A stretch of DNA of 64,000 nucleotides from Salipiger abyssi (GCF_001975705.1 NZ_CP015093.1:2976001-3040000); one strand, 5' to 3'. Counted from the stretch's first letter, positions 16,720 through 27,250 are shown. Notes: a model not told the origin generated them from the letters alone. Numbers and translations are program-made.

Positions 16720-18168
16720 ATGTTCGACATACGCCCCGTCGCCTATGTGATCGGCCTGCTGGTCGCCACGCTCGGCGCCACCATGTTTCTGCCGATGCTC
16801 GTGGATATCGCCGAAGGGCGGGGCGAGTGGCATGTGTTCCTCGAAACCGGCCTGGTGACCATGCTCACCGGAGGGCTCATCTCGCTGGCCTGCGCCAATG
16901 CGGTGAAACAGGGGCTGACGCTGCAACAGACCTTTCTGTTGACCGTGGGCGTCTGGGCGGCGCTGCCGCTCTTCGGCGGGCTTCCCTTCATCTTCGGCGC
17001 CACCGAGGCGAGCTTTACCGACGCCTATTTCGAGGCCATGTCGGGGCTCACCACCACCGGCTCCACGGTGTTCTCGGGGCTCGATACGCTGCCCAAGGGG
17101 CTGCTTCTGTGGCGCGGCATCCTGCAATGGCTGGGCGGCATCGGCATCATCGTCGTCGCCATGGTGTTCCTGCCCGAGCTGCGGGTGGGCGGCATGCAGG
17201 TCTTCCGCTCCGAGGCCTTTGAGACTATGGGCAAGATCCTGCCCCGCGCGACCCAAATCGCCTCGTCGATCTCGACCATCTATGTGGCGCTGACGCTGGC
17301 CTGTGCGGTGGCCTACCTATTGTGTGGGATGAACCCGTTCGACGCCACGGTGCATGCGCTCACCACGCTCTCGACCGGCGGTTTCGCCAATTACGACGCC
17401 AGTTTCGGCGCGTTTTCAGGGCCGGCGGAATATGTTGCCTCGGTCTTTATGATCCTCGCGGCGTTGCCCTTCGTGCGCTATGTGCAGATGCTCAACGGCA
17501 ATCGCATCGCGATCTGGCGCGACAGCCAGGTGCGGGTATTTCTCTACACCATCGGAGCGCTGGTCGCGGTGATGGTGGTGACGCTGCTGTCGATCTTTCC
17601 GCACCACCCGGAACAGGCGGTGCGCGAGGCGCTGTTCAATATCACCTCGATCATCTCGGGCACCGGCTATGCCTCGGTGGACTACATGGGCTGGGGCCCG
17701 TTCCTGATCACGCTGTTCTTCTTCATCGGGCTGATCGGCGGCTGCGCCGGCTCGACCGCCTGTTCGGTCAAGATTTTCCGCTATCAGATCCTCTTCGCGT
17801 CGATCGCGGTTCAGCTGAAGCGGATCCGCGCGCCGCATGGGGTCTTTGCGCCGCGCTTTCAGGGGCGCACGGTCGATGACGAGACGCTCTATTCGGTGCT
17901 CGCCTTCTTTGGCTTCTTCGTGGTGTCGCTGGGGGTGCTGGCGGTGGGGCTGGGGATGACCGGGCTCGATTTCATCACCTCGCTCTCGGGCGCGGCGACG
18001 GCGCTGGCCAATGTCGGGCCGGGGCTCGGCGACATGATCGGGCCGGCGGGCAATTTCGCCGAGATCAACGATACCGCGAAATGGATGCTGGCCTTTGCCA
18101 TGCTGACCGGACGGCTCGAGGTCATGGCGGTCTTCACGCTCTTCACGCTGCGCTTCTGGCGCGCCTGA
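16720..18168 (+). CDS. trkH: Trk potassium uptake protein TrkH
   Basis: A 482-residue inner-membrane potassium channel subunit. All four selectivity-filter loops of the Trk/Ktr superfamily can be picked out: T-T-G-S-T near residue 110, S-T-G-G-F near 220, G-T-G-Y-A near 315 and N-V-G-P-G near 430. Ten or more hydrophobic helices surround them. The frame continues to TTG at 16684, but ATG 16720 gives the usual TrkH N-terminus. TrkH needs the NAD-binding subunit TrkA, which is not in the window. The gene is convergent with dapA, with a strong stem-loop between them. Confidence 0.94.
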   Translation: MFDIRPVAYVIGLLVATLGATMFLPMLVDIAEGRGEWHVFLETGLVTMLTGGLISLACANAVKQGLTLQQTFLLTVGVWAALPLFGGLPFIFGATEASFTDAYFEAMSGLTTTGSTVFSGLDTLPKGLLLWRGILQWLGGIGIIVVAMVFLPELRVGGMQVFRSEAFETMGKILPRATQIASSISTIYVALTLACAVAYLLCGMNPFDATVHALTTLSTGGFANYDASFGAFSGPAEYVASVFMILAALPFVRYVQMLNGNRIAIWRDSQVRVFLYTIGALVAVMVVTLLSIFPHHPEQAVREALFNITSIISGTGYASVDYMGWGPFLITLFFFIGLIGGCAGSTACSVKIFRYQILFASIAVQLKRIRAPHGVFAPRFQGRTVDDETLYSVLAFFGFFVVSLGVLAVGLGMTGLDFITSLSGAATALANVGPGLGDMIGPAGNFAEINDTAKWMLAFAMLTGRLEVMAVFTLFTLRFWRA

Positions 18169-18187
18169 GAGGGGGCGGGCAGGGGAG

Positions 18188-18209
18188 GCCGCCCCGCGAA
18201 CGGGGCGGC
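18188..18209. terminator. Bidirectional stem-loop between trkH and dapA
   Basis: GCCGCCCCG (18188-18196) and CGGGGCGGC (18201-18209) form a perfect 9-bp stem with a CGAA loop. It lies between two convergent stop codons; there is no T run on either side, so it may be a stabiliser or a shared weak terminator. Confidence 0.65.
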
Positions 18210-18215
18210 GCTGCC

Positions 18216-19091
18216 TCAGTTCAGCAGGCCGGCATGGCGCAGCGCATCGTCGAGCCGCGCGCGGGTCGGTTTGGTGACCGGCAGCAGCGGCAGGCGCATC
18301 TCTTCGCTGCACAGCCCAAGCCGCGCCATGGCGTATTTCGCACCGCAGAGCCCCGGCTCGGCAAAGATCGCCTGATGCAGCGGCATCAGCCGGTCCTGAA
18401 GGGTCAGCGCCTTGCCGTAATCTCCGGCCAGCGTCGCCTCCTGAAGCTCCGAGCAGAGCTTCGGCGCGACATTAGCGGTGACCGAGATGCAGCCGGTGCC
18501 GCCCTGGGCGTTGAACCCGTGCGCGGTCGCGTCCTCGCCCGAGAGCTGGATGAACTCCGGTCCGCAGGTGATGCGCTGCGCACAGACCCGCGCCAGATCG
18601 CCGGTGGCGTCCTTGACGCCGATGATGCGCGGCAGCTTCGCCAGCTCGCCCATGGTGGCGGGGGTCATGTCCACCGCCGAGCGACCGGGAATGTTGTAGA
18701 TCACGATCGGGATCTCGGCGCAGTCGTGCAGCGCGGTGAAATGCGCGATCATGCCGGCCTGGGTCGGCTTGTTGTAATAGGGCGTCACCACCAGCGCCAC
18801 ATCGGCGCCGACCTTCTCGGCGAACTGCACAAAGCGGATCGCCTCGTCGGTATTGTTCGACCCGGCGCCCGCGATCACCGGCACGCGGCCGCCGGCGGCG
18901 GCGACCACGCAGGCGATCACCGCCTCGTGCTCGGTATGGGTGAGGGTGGGGCTTTCGCCCGTGGTGCCCACCGGCACCAGCCCGTGGCTGCCCTGTTCCA
19001 CATGCCAGTCGACCAGACGTTTGAGCGTGTCGAAATCCACTGCGCCGTCCTTGAACGGCGTGACCAGGGCAGGCATTGACCCTTTCAACAT
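18216..19091 (-). CDS. dapA: 4-hydroxy-tetrahydrodipicolinate synthase
   Basis: A 291-residue class-I aldolase condensing pyruvate with aspartate semialdehyde, the first committed step to diaminopimelate and lysine. The Schiff-base lysine is Lys160 (G-V-K-D-A). The catalytic triad threonines are Thr43-Thr44 (G-T-T-G-E-S), and Tyr132 lies in I-Y-N-I-P-G-R. These match the E. coli enzyme's Lys161, Thr44-45 and Tyr133 by one residue. The frame is open 33 codons further upstream, but ATG at 19091 has GGAG at the right distance. It is divergent from the lytic transglycosylase gene, so both neighbours serve peptidoglycan. Confidence 0.96.
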   Translation of the reverse strand: MLKGSMPALVTPFKDGAVDFDTLKRLVDWHVEQGSHGLVPVGTTGESPTLTHTEHEAVIACVVAAAGGRVPVIAGAGSNNTDEAIRFVQFAEKVGADVALVVTPYYNKPTQAGMIAHFTALHDCAEIPIVIYNIPGRSAVDMTPATMGELAKLPRIIGVKDATGDLARVCAQRITCGPEFIQLSGEDATAHGFNAQGGTGCISVTANVAPKLCSELQEATLAGDYGKALTLQDRLMPLHQAIFAEPGLCGAKYAMARLGLCSEEMRLPLLPVTKPTRARLDDALRHAGLLN

Positions 19092-19226
19092 GACACGCTC
19101 CTTTGCTTCTGTTTCTATCTCAGGCGGAACACCGCAACCTGCCGGGAATGTGAATTGGACGCGTTCCGGCGGCACGGTATCCTCTGGCACGCGTCTATTC
19201 CTTTTCAGATCGGAAATTGCAAGCTC

Positions 19227-21176
19227 ATGTCGCGCCTCTGCGCCCTTCTCCTCCTGATCGTCACGACCTTACCGGCCAGCGCCCAGCAGGACAGGCCGCT
19301 GGCACAGGCCATGCATGCCATGCGCGGCGGCAACTGGGCCGCCGCCCTGATCGATTCGCGCGGCGACGGTCAGGCGGCGCTCGACGTGATCCTGTGGCAT
19401 TACCTGCGGTCGAGCCGGGGCGACCCCGGCCAGATCATGGATTTCATCGCCCGCAATCCCGACTGGCCGGGCATGCCCTATCTGCGCGAAAAGAGCGAGA
19501 TTGCGATCTCGGAATCCGGCGACGCCGGCATCGTGCGCGCGTTTTTCCAAGGCTACCGTCCGCAGACCGGCGCCGGGGCGCTGGCACTGGCGCGCGCCTA
19601 TCGGGCCGAGGGCGAGACCGGCGCCGCCGAAGCCGAGGTGGTGATGGCCTGGCGCACCCTGCCGCTGTCGTCCGAGGAGCGTCAGAGCTTTCTGTCTCAA
19701 TGGGGCACGCTGCTAGAGCCGCATCACGAGGCGCGGCTCGACATGGCGCTGTGGAAGGGTTGGGAATCCAACGCCCGCGCCATGATCCCGCTGGTGAGCG
19801 AGGGCTGGCAGACGCTGGCGGAGGCGCGAATCGCGCTCCGGGACATGGAGGCCGGGGTCGATGCCCGCATCGAGGCGGTGCCCGATGCGCTCAAGGATCA
19901 TCCCGGGCTCGCCTATGAGCGCTTTCTCTGGCGGGTGCGCAAGGGCCGCGACGCGGATGCGGTCGCGCTGCTGCTGGCGCATTCGCAGAGCGCCGAGACC
20001 TTGGGCGAGCCCTGGGCCTGGGCCGGGCGTCGCGACGATCTCGCTCATGCGCTGATGCTGGAGGGAAACTATCGCGAGGCCTATCGCGTCGCCTCCAGCC
20101 ACCATCTCAGCGAGGGCGCAAATTTTGCCGCGCTGGAATGGCTCTCGGGCTATCTGGCGCTGCGCTTCCTCGACGATCCGCAAACCGCGCTGGCGCATTT
20201 CCGCGGCCATGGCGAAGAGGTCGACACGCCGATCTCGCTGGGCCGTGCCGGCTACTGGACGGGCCGGGCGCTGGAGGCGATGGGCGACAGCGAGGGCGCG
20301 ATGACCGCCTACAAGCAGGGCGCGCGCTGGCAGACCTCCTTCTACGGGCTGCTGGCCGCCGAAAAGGCCGGTCTGCCCGCCGATCCCGGCCTCTCGGGCA
20401 CCGAGGAGTTTCCCGACTGGCGCGAGGCGCCCTTTACCCAGTCGAGCGTCTACAAGGCGGCGATCCTGCTGCTGGCCTCGGGCGAGCTGAGCCTCGGAGA
20501 GCGCTTCCTGACGCATCTGGCGGAGGGGCTCGACCGCCAGCAGATCGGCCAGATGGGGGACATGCTCGCCGAGATGGGTCGTCCGCATGTGCAGGTGATG
20601 CTGGGCAAGCGCGCCGCGCGCTACGGCATCGAGCTGCCGAAACCCTATTACGCGCTGCACCCCGATATCTTGAAAACCGAGTTTCCGGTGCCGAAAGAGA
20701 TGGTGCTGGCCATCGCGCGGCGCGAATCCGAGTTCGATCCGACTGTCGTCTCCGGCGCCGGCGCGCGCGGGCTTATGCAGCTCATGCCGGGCACCGCCAA
20801 GGAGGTCTCGGGCTGGCTCAATATCGCCTATTCCCACGACGGGCTGACCGAAGATCCCGCCTATAACGCGCGGCTGGGCTCGGCCTATCTCGCGAGCCTC
20901 GCGCGGCGCTTCGACGGCAATGCGGTGATGATGGCGGCGGGCTACAATGCCGGGCCGTCGCGTCCGATCCGCTGGATGGAGCAGTTCGGCGACCCGCGAA
21001 AGGGCGAGATCGACGTGGTGGACTGGATCGAGATGATCCCCTTCAACGAGACCCGCAACTACGTGATGCGCGTCACCGAGAGCCTGCCGGTCTATCGCGC
21101 CCGGCTGGGCCGCGACCCGCTGCCGGTGCCGTTCAGCCAGGAACTGACGGGCAATACGCTGCTGGCGACGGACTGA
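19227..21176 (+). CDS. Soluble lytic murein transglycosylase
   Basis: A 649-residue periplasmic enzyme that cleaves the MurNAc-GlcNAc bond of peptidoglycan to form anhydromuropeptides. It has a signal peptide (residues 1 to about 20, ending S-A-Q-Q), a long alpha-helical superhelix (about 20-480) and a C-terminal SLT domain. Glu500 in R-R-E-S-E-F-D-P is the catalytic acid. The motifs G-L-M-Q-L-M-P and A-G-Y-N-A-G-P-S follow. The size and order are those of Slt70-type enzymes. ATG at 19227 was chosen over an upstream frame because it gives the signal peptide. Confidence 0.95.
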   Translation: MSRLCALLLLIVTTLPASAQQDRPLAQAMHAMRGGNWAAALIDSRGDGQAALDVILWHYLRSSRGDPGQIMDFIARNPDWPGMPYLREKSEIAISESGDAGIVRAFFQGYRPQTGAGALALARAYRAEGETGAAEAEVVMAWRTLPLSSEERQSFLSQWGTLLEPHHEARLDMALWKGWESNARAMIPLVSEGWQTLAEARIALRDMEAGVDARIEAVPDALKDHPGLAYERFLWRVRKGRDADAVALLLAHSQSAETLGEPWAWAGRRDDLAHALMLEGNYREAYRVASSHHLSEGANFAALEWLSGYLALRFLDDPQTALAHFRGHGEEVDTPISLGRAGYWTGRALEAMGDSEGAMTAYKQGARWQTSFYGLLAAEKAGLPADPGLSGTEEFPDWREAPFTQSSVYKAAILLLASGELSLGERFLTHLAEGLDRQQIGQMGDMLAEMGRPHVQVMLGKRAARYGIELPKPYYALHPDILKTEFPVPKEMVLAIARRESEFDPTVVSGAGARGLMQLMPGTAKEVSGWLNIAYSHDGLTEDPAYNARLGSAYLASLARRFDGNAVMMAAGYNAGPSRPIRWMEQFGDPRKGEIDVVDWIEMIPFNETRNYVMRVTESLPVYRARLGRDPLPVPFSQELTGNTLLATD

Positions 21177-21191
21177 GCGCCGCGCCCGGGC

Positions 21192-21743
21192 TCAGCCGAG
21201 GGCCCGGCGCAGGATCTCCATCACGCCTTCGGCGGTCTCGGCGCTCTGCACGAAATCGAGCAGCGAGGCATCGGCAAAGCCCTCATCGGCGATATGGTGC
21301 AGCAGCGCCTTGAGCGGGCCCCAGAAGCCTTCGGAATCGAGCAGCACGATGGGCTTGTCATGCAGGCCGAGCTGGCGCCAGGTCAGCACTTCGAAGAACT
21401 CGTCGAGGCTGCCGGCACCGCCGGGCATCACCACGATGGCATCGGCATTCATCACCATGACCTTCTTGCGCTCATGCATGGTCTCGGTGACGACAAAGCG
21501 GGTGAGATCGGTCTTGCCGACCTCGCGTTGCAGCAGGTGCGTGGGGATCACGCCGAAGGTCTCGCCGCCGCCCGCCTGCGCCGCCCGCGCGACGATGCCC
21601 ATCAGGCCGACATCGCCGGCGCCATAGACCAGCCGCCAGTTTTCAGCGGCAAGCGCGTGCCCCAGCGATTCGGCGGCGCCTGCATAGGCGGCAGAGCGGC
21701 CCGGACGGGAGCCGCAATAGACACAGACGGATTTGGGGGTCAT
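21192..21743 (-). CDS. LOG-family nucleotide 5'-monophosphate phosphoribohydrolase
   Basis: A 183-residue Rossmann-like protein of the LOG (lonely guy) family. These proteins split nucleoside monophosphates such as cytokinin ribotides or AMP into base and ribose 5-phosphate. The diagnostic motif P-G-G-x-G-(S/T)-x-x-E appears as PGGAGSLDE at about 105-113, and the substrate Arg-containing segment M-H-E-R-K is just before it. The N-terminal V-Y-C-G-S motif is also typical. The gene is convergent with the lytic transglycosylase, only 15 bases apart. The physiological substrate in bacteria of this group is not settled. Confidence 0.92.
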   Translation of the reverse strand: MTPKSVCVYCGSRPGRSAAYAGAAESLGHALAAENWRLVYGAGDVGLMGIVARAAQAGGGETFGVIPTHLLQREVGKTDLTRFVVTETMHERKKVMVMNADAIVVMPGGAGSLDEFFEVLTWRQLGLHDKPIVLLDSEGFWGPLKALLHHIADEGFADASLLDFVQSAETAEGVMEILRRALG

Positions 21744-21845
21744 GGCGCGGGAGATTCCAATTTGCCGTTTTGACCGGTGATAGCGGGATTGCTATAGGTT
21801 CTCAACCGCGCTGCATTGCGGCGCGCCGGGGACATAAGGGACGAG

Positions 21846-23000
21846 ATGGACACAAAGCTTCTGGGCTGGGGAATTCTGGGCGCCGTGGCGCTGACCGCCG
21901 CGCTCTATCTCGGCGGGGTGATCGGCCCGGCGACGGTCCCCGTCGCGCCGCCCGAGCCCGCGCCGGAAACGGCGGAGAGCGCTCCCACCCCCGCCGCGCC
22001 CGAGGCCGATCCGTCTCCCGCGGCACCGGCGGAAACCGCCGCCGTCGAAACCGTGGCGCAGCCCGGCACCGATGCGCCCGCACCGCAGCTCGCCCCCGTA
22101 CCGCCGCGCTTCGATCTGGTGCGCGCCGATCCCGGCGGCCAGACGCTGATCGCCGGCAGCGCCGCGCCCGGCGCCGAGGTCACCGTGGTGCTGGACGGCG
22201 CGGCGCAGCCCTCGGCGCCTGCCGATGCCAGCGGGCGTTTCGCGCAGTTCCTCGATCTGCCGTCCTCGCCCGAGCCGCGCGTGCTGCGTCTCAGGATGGT
22301 CTGGCAGGGGCAGGAGATCGAATCCGAAGGGGAGGTGATCCTGGCGCCGCCCGCGCCGCCGCCCGCCGCCGGCGCGTCGGATGTCGTCGCCGATGCTCCG
22401 CCACCGATGGAGACCGCGCCCGATGCGGAGGCACCCGAGACCGATGCCGCCGCGGAGACCGGCACCGCCGCCGTGCTGCTCTCCAGCGCCGAAGGGGTGG
22501 AGGTGCTGCAACCCTCCGCGCCCACCGCGCCGGGCGAGGTGGCGATCGACGCCATCACCTATGACAATGCCGGCGGGGTGACGCTGTCGGGCCGGGGCAG
22601 CGCCGAGTCCGAGCTGCGCATCTATCTCGACAACCGCTCCGTCGCCACCGCGCGGGTGCCCGAGAGCGGTCGCTGGCGCGCCGCGCTGCCACAGGTCGAG
22701 AGCGGCACCTATACGCTGCGGGTCGACCAGATCGACGCCGCGGGCGAGGTCAGCGCCCGCGCCGAAAGCCCCTTCCTGCGCGAGGATCCCGAACGGCTCG
22801 CCGCCGCCAGCGACGCCGCCGATCCCGGTGCCGCGCCGCTGCGGGCGGTGACCGTGCAGCCCGGCCACACGCTCTGGGCACTGGCCCGCGACCGCTATGG
22901 CGAGGGCATGGCCTATGTGAAGCTCTTCGAGGCCAATCGCGACCAGATCCGCGATCCCGACCTGATCTATCCCGGGCAGGTCTTCGACATGCCGGACTGA
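21846..23000 (+). CDS. Membrane-anchored LysM protein
   Basis: A 384-residue protein with one N-terminal membrane helix (about residues 7-25), so it is anchored in the inner membrane facing the periplasm. A low-complexity Pro/Ala/Glu linker (about 30-85) follows, then two Ig-like beta domains, and a C-terminal LysM domain at about 335-384 that starts V-T-V-Q-P-G-H-T-L-W. LysM binds GlcNAc in peptidoglycan. AAGGGACGAG precedes ATG 21846; a longer frame from 21816 is less likely. The gene faces away from the LOG gene. A partner enzyme is not evident. Confidence 0.9.
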   Translation: MDTKLLGWGILGAVALTAALYLGGVIGPATVPVAPPEPAPETAESAPTPAAPEADPSPAAPAETAAVETVAQPGTDAPAPQLAPVPPRFDLVRADPGGQTLIAGSAAPGAEVTVVLDGAAQPSAPADASGRFAQFLDLPSSPEPRVLRLRMVWQGQEIESEGEVILAPPAPPPAAGASDVVADAPPPMETAPDAEAPETDAAAETGTAAVLLSSAEGVEVLQPSAPTAPGEVAIDAITYDNAGGVTLSGRGSAESELRIYLDNRSVATARVPESGRWRAALPQVESGTYTLRVDQIDAAGEVSARAESPFLREDPERLAAASDAADPGAAPLRAVTVQPGHTLWALARDRYGEGMAYVKLFEANRDQIRDPDLIYPGQVFDMPD

Positions 23001-23155
23001 CCCCGGGCTTTCATCTTTCCGGCAAATACTCCCTCGCTCCCGCCGTTCCGGGTGCGCCTTCGGGGCAGCCGTGCCCCGGACGGGACCCGGCCATGCTCTG
23101 GCACCTGCCGCCCGACAGGGGTATGGGACAGCCGAGCCCAGCCACGAGGATCGCC

Positions 23156-24964
23156 ATGCCCACCGACAGCACAGCCGAGATCGCCCGCGAGGAACGCCGC
23201 TCGGGCTGGCGCACAATCCGCCGGGTCGGTCCCTATCTCTGGCCCGAGGGCCAGACCTGGGTGAAGCGCCGGGTGGTGATCGCGCTGGGCTTCCTGCTGC
23301 TTGCCAAGCTGATCGCCGTGGGCACGCCGATCCTCTACAAGCGCGCCGTCGACAGCCTCTCGGGCGACGTGCCCGACCTGATGCTCGGCGCGGTGGGGCT
23401 GACGGTGGCCTACGGGCTGGCGCGGCTGATGAATGTCGGCTTTCAGCAACTGCGCGATGCGGTCTTTGCCCGGGTCGGGCAGCGCGCGCTGCGGCGGCTG
23501 GCGCTCGAGACCTTCACTCACATCCACCGGTTGAGCCTGCGCTACCACATCACCCGCAAGACCGGCGGGCTGTCGCGTATCATCGAGCGCGGGGTGAAGG
23601 GGGTGGAGTTCCTGCTGCGCTTCCTGCTCTTCAGCGTCGGCCCGCTGATCATCGAGCTTTTGCTGGTGGCGGGGGTGCTCTTCGTGCTCTTCGACGTCTG
23701 GTATCTGGCGGTGGTGGCGGTGACCATCGCGCTCTATGTCTGGTTCACCTTCAAGGTCACCGAATGGCGCGTGCGCCTGCGCCGCACGATGAACGAGCAG
23801 GACACCGACGCCAACCAGAAGGCGATCGACAGCCTGCTGAATTTCGAGACGGTGAAATATTTCGGCGCCGAGACCCGCGAGGCGGCGCGCTACGATGCCG
23901 CCATGCGCGGCTACGAAGCGGCGGCGGTCAAGACCAGCACCTCGCTCGCCATGCTGAATTTCGGCCAGTCCCTGCTGATCACCTCGGGGCTGGTGATCGT
24001 CATGGTGATGGCGGCGCTGGGGGTGCAGGCGGGCGACCTGACCGTGGGCGATTTCGTCATGGTCAACGCCTATATGATCCAGATCACCATGCCGCTGAAC
24101 TTCCTCGGCACGGTCTATCGCGAGATCCGCCAGAGCCTCGTGGATATGGGCCAGATGTTCGAGCTGCTCGACCAGAAGCAGGACGTCACCGACACGCCCG
24201 GCGCACAGCCCATCCAGGTGACCGGCGGGGTTGTGGAATTCGACCATGTGGCCTTTGGCTACGATGAGGAGCGGCCGATCCTCAAGGGCGTGTCGCTGCG
24301 CGTCGGCGCCGGGCATAACGTAGCGCTGGTCGGGCCGTCGGGCTCGGGGAAATCCACCATCGGGCGGCTGCTCTTCCGTTTCTACGACGTGCAGGGCGGC
24401 GCGATCCGCATCGACGGGCAGGATCTGCGCGAGGTCACGCAGCAAAGCCTGCATGCCGCCATCGGCGTGGTGCCGCAGGACACGGTGCTCTTCAACGACA
24501 CGATCCGCTACAATATCGCCTATGGCCGCGACGGCGCGTCGGAGGCCGAGATCGTCGCGGCGGCACAGGCGGCGCAGATCCACGCCTTCATCGAAAGCCT
24601 GCCCGAGGGTTACGACACCCAGGTGGGCGAGCGCGGTCTGAAACTGTCGGGCGGCGAGAAGCAGCGGGTGGGCATCGCCCGCACCCTGCTCAAGAACCCG
24701 CCGATCCTGCTGCTCGACGAGGCGACCTCGGCGCTCGACACCGAGACGGAGGCGGAGATCCAGACCGCGCTGAAACGCGCCGGCGAAGGCCGTACGGTGA
24801 TCACCATCGCGCACAGGCTCTCGACCATCGCCGATGCCGACCGCATCGTGGTGCTGGAAAAGGGCGAGGTGGTCGAGCAGGGCACGCATGAGGCGCTTCT
24901 GGCGCGCGGCGGGCGCTATGCGCAGCTCTGGGCGCGTCAGCAGGCGGAACGCGACGCGGCCTGA
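23156..24964 (+). CDS. Atm1-type ABC exporter (fused membrane and ATPase domains)
   Basis: A 602-residue half-transporter with about six membrane helices (residues 45-330) and a C-terminal ATPase. Walker A is at 393-401 (GPSGSGKST), the signature is L-S-G-G-E-K-Q-R, and Walker B is I-L-L-L-D-E-A-T-S-A-L-D. Sequence around the substrate channel (H-R-L-S-L-R-Y-H and N-F-E-T-V-K-Y-F) matches the Atm1/ABCB7 group, which exports glutathione-linked compounds or helps iron-sulfur and heavy-metal handling. A homodimer is expected. ATG 23156 follows GAGGAT; an earlier ATG at 23093 has no good ribosome-binding site. Confidence 0.93.
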   Translation: MPTDSTAEIAREERRSGWRTIRRVGPYLWPEGQTWVKRRVVIALGFLLLAKLIAVGTPILYKRAVDSLSGDVPDLMLGAVGLTVAYGLARLMNVGFQQLRDAVFARVGQRALRRLALETFTHIHRLSLRYHITRKTGGLSRIIERGVKGVEFLLRFLLFSVGPLIIELLLVAGVLFVLFDVWYLAVVAVTIALYVWFTFKVTEWRVRLRRTMNEQDTDANQKAIDSLLNFETVKYFGAETREAARYDAAMRGYEAAAVKTSTSLAMLNFGQSLLITSGLVIVMVMAALGVQAGDLTVGDFVMVNAYMIQITMPLNFLGTVYREIRQSLVDMGQMFELLDQKQDVTDTPGAQPIQVTGGVVEFDHVAFGYDEERPILKGVSLRVGAGHNVALVGPSGSGKSTIGRLLFRFYDVQGGAIRIDGQDLREVTQQSLHAAIGVVPQDTVLFNDTIRYNIAYGRDGASEAEIVAAAQAAQIHAFIESLPEGYDTQVGERGLKLSGGEKQRVGIARTLLKNPPILLLDEATSALDTETEAEIQTALKRAGEGRTVITIAHRLSTIADADRIVVLEKGEVVEQGTHEALLARGGRYAQLWARQQAERDAA

Positions 24965-24972
24965 GCCGGGGG

Positions 24973-24995
24973 CAAATTTTTTGCCAAAAAATTTG
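24973..24995. terminator. AT-rich perfect palindrome after the ABC exporter gene
   Basis: Arms CAAATTTTTTG (24973-24983) and CAAAAAATTTG (24985-24995) flank a single C. The dyad begins nine bases after the exporter stop and contains T runs in both directions, so it may act as a terminator; a protein-binding site is the alternative. Confidence 0.5.
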
Positions 24996-25035
24996 GGCGC
25001 GAGCGGGGAATTGGTCAAGTAATATGACCGGGCTT

Positions 25036-25051
25036 GTTTCCGATAGGAAAC
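25036..25051. promoter_or_regulatory. Candidate operator upstream of malate synthase
   Basis: GTTTCCGATAGGAAAC is a 6-bp-arm dyad around GATA, ending 45 bases before the malate synthase start. Its place suggests a repressor or activator of the glyoxylate pathway; the protein is unknown. Confidence 0.45.
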
Positions 25052-25095
25052 TTACGTAGGTGAAAGGGATACCCGAATCCGCCTGGAGGCTTGCC

Positions 25096-27240
25096 ATGAC
25101 CGACCGCATCACCCGCAACGGTTTGCAGATCGACCCTGTTCTGTTCGAATTCCTCGAAGAGAAAGCGCTGACCGGCAGCGGTGTGGAACCGGCGCTGTTC
25201 TGGGAAAAGCTGTCGGAGCTGGCGCATGGCTTCGGCCCGCGCAATGCCGCGCTGCTGCAAAAGCGCGAGGAGATTCAGGAAAAGATCGACGCCTGGCATC
25301 TGGCGCATAAGGGCCAGCCGCATGACGCCGCCGCCTACCGTGCCTTTCTCGAAGAGATCGGCTATATCGTCCCCGAAGGCCCGGATTTCCAGATCGAGAC
25401 CGCCAATACCGATCCCGAATTCGCCTCGGTGCCCGGGCCGCAGCTGGTGGTGCCGATCACCAATGCCCGCTATGCGCTGAACGCCGCCAATGCCCGCTGG
25501 GGCTCGCTTTACGACGCCTATTACGGCACCGATGCCATGGGCTCGCTGCCCTCGGGCGGCGGTTTCGACATGGATCGCGCGGCGCAGGTGGTGGCCACCG
25601 CCAAGGCGTTTCTCGACGAGACTTTCCCGGTCGCGGGCGGCAGCCATGCCGGCGCGGACGGCTATTCGGTGGTCGGCGGCACGCTGCGGGTCTCCGGCAA
25701 GCCGCTGGAGAGCCCGGCGCAATTCGCGGGCTATCGCGGGTCTGCCGAGGCGCCCGAGGCGGTGCTGCTGCGCAATAACGGCCTGCATGTGGAGCTGGTG
25801 ATCGACCGGGATCATTTCATCGGCAAGACCGATCCGGCGGGGCTGGCGGATGTGCTGATGGAGGCGGCGGTCTCGGCGATCATGGATTGCGAGGATTCGG
25901 TCGCCTGCGTCGATGGCGAGGACAAGGCGCTTGCCTATGGCAACTGGCTGGGGCTGATGGCGGGCGATCTCGCCGATACGTTCGAGAAGGGCGGCAAACC
26001 GGTCACCCGCACCCTGCATGCCGACCGGAGCTATACCGCGCCCGACGGCTCGGAGCTGGTGCTGAAGGGCCGTGCGCTGATGCTGGTGCGCAATGTCGGC
26101 CACCTGATGACCAACCCGGCAATCCTGCTGGAAGACGGCTCGGAGATCTATGAAGGTCTCATGGACGCGATGGTCACCACGCTCATTGCCAAGCGCGATG
26201 TCGACAAGACCGGGGGCCCGCGCAACTCCACCAAGGGCTCGGTCTATGTGGTCAAGCCCAAGATGCACGGGCCGGAAGAGGTGGCGTTTGCCGACGAGAT
26301 CTTTTCCTTTGTCGAGGACGCGCTTGGCTTGCCGCAATACACCGTCAAGCTCGGCATCATGGACGAGGAGCGCCGCACCTCGGTGAACCTCAAGGAATGC
26401 ATCCGCGCGGCGAAGCATCGGGTGGCCTTCATCAACACCGGCTTCCTCGACCGCACCGGCGACGAGATGCATACCTCGATGGAAGCCGGGCCGATGATCC
26501 GCAAGGGCGATATGAAGGGCACCGCCTGGATCGCCTCCTACGAGGACCGCAATGTCGATATCGGTCTGGCCTGCGGGCTGCGCGGCAAGGCTCAGATCGG
26601 CAAGGGCATGTGGGCGATGCCGGATCTGATGGCCGATATGCTGAAAGCCAAGATCGGTCACCCGCAATCGGGCGCCAACTGCGCCTGGGTGCCGTCGCCC
26701 ACCGCCGCCACGCTGCACGCGCTGCATTACCATGCGGTGGATGTGCTGGCGCGTCAGGCCGAGATCGCCGCCGGCGGGCCGCGCGGCACGCTGGAGGATC
26801 TGCTGACCTTCCCGGTGGCCACGGGCGCCAACTGGTCCGACGACGAGATCCGCGAGGAGATCGAGAACAACGCGCAGGGCATCCTGGGCTATGTGGTGCG
26901 CTGGGTCGATCAGGGCGTCGGCTGCTCCAAGGTGCCGGATATCCACGATGTCGGGCTGATGGAGGACCGCGCGACCTGCCGGATCTCGTCGCAGCATCTG
27001 GCGAACTGGCTGCATCACGGCGTGGTTTCCGAGGGCGAGGTCATGGCGGCGATGAAGAAGATGGCCGCCGTGGTGGACCGGCAGAACGCGGGCGATGCCG
27101 CCTATATGCCGATGGCACCGGGCTTTGACGGGGTGGCCTTCAAGGCGGCCTGCGACCTGGTCTTCGAGGGCCGGGTGCAGCCCTCGGGCTATACCGAGCC
27201 GGTGCTGCACAGGCGCCGGCTGGAGCTGAAGGCCGGTTGA
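25096..27240 (+). CDS. glcB: Malate synthase G
   Basis: A 714-residue TIM-barrel enzyme condensing glyoxylate with acetyl-CoA to malate in the cytoplasm. The length is that of isoform G (about 720), not isoform A. The active-site region includes D-C-E-D-S-V-A near 265-271 and the Mg-binding segment around G-I-M-D-E-E-R-R-T at about 430. ATG at 25096 follows TGGAGG. The next gene is GlcG-like, as in glc operons of other proteobacteria, but glycolate oxidase subunits GlcDEF are not in the window, so this is a partial arrangement. Confidence 0.96.
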   Translation: MTDRITRNGLQIDPVLFEFLEEKALTGSGVEPALFWEKLSELAHGFGPRNAALLQKREEIQEKIDAWHLAHKGQPHDAAAYRAFLEEIGYIVPEGPDFQIETANTDPEFASVPGPQLVVPITNARYALNAANARWGSLYDAYYGTDAMGSLPSGGGFDMDRAAQVVATAKAFLDETFPVAGGSHAGADGYSVVGGTLRVSGKPLESPAQFAGYRGSAEAPEAVLLRNNGLHVELVIDRDHFIGKTDPAGLADVLMEAAVSAIMDCEDSVACVDGEDKALAYGNWLGLMAGDLADTFEKGGKPVTRTLHADRSYTAPDGSELVLKGRALMLVRNVGHLMTNPAILLEDGSEIYEGLMDAMVTTLIAKRDVDKTGGPRNSTKGSVYVVKPKMHGPEEVAFADEIFSFVEDALGLPQYTVKLGIMDEERRTSVNLKECIRAAKHRVAFINTGFLDRTGDEMHTSMEAGPMIRKGDMKGTAWIASYEDRNVDIGLACGLRGKAQIGKGMWAMPDLMADMLKAKIGHPQSGANCAWVPSPTAATLHALHYHAVDVLARQAEIAAGGPRGTLEDLLTFPVATGANWSDDEIREEIENNAQGILGYVVRWVDQGVGCSKVPDIHDVGLMEDRATCRISSQHLANWLHHGVVSEGEVMAAMKKMAAVVDRQNAGDAAYMPMAPGFDGVAFKAACDLVFEGRVQPSGYTEPVLHRRRLELKAG

Positions 27241-27250
27241 GGATTTGCGC

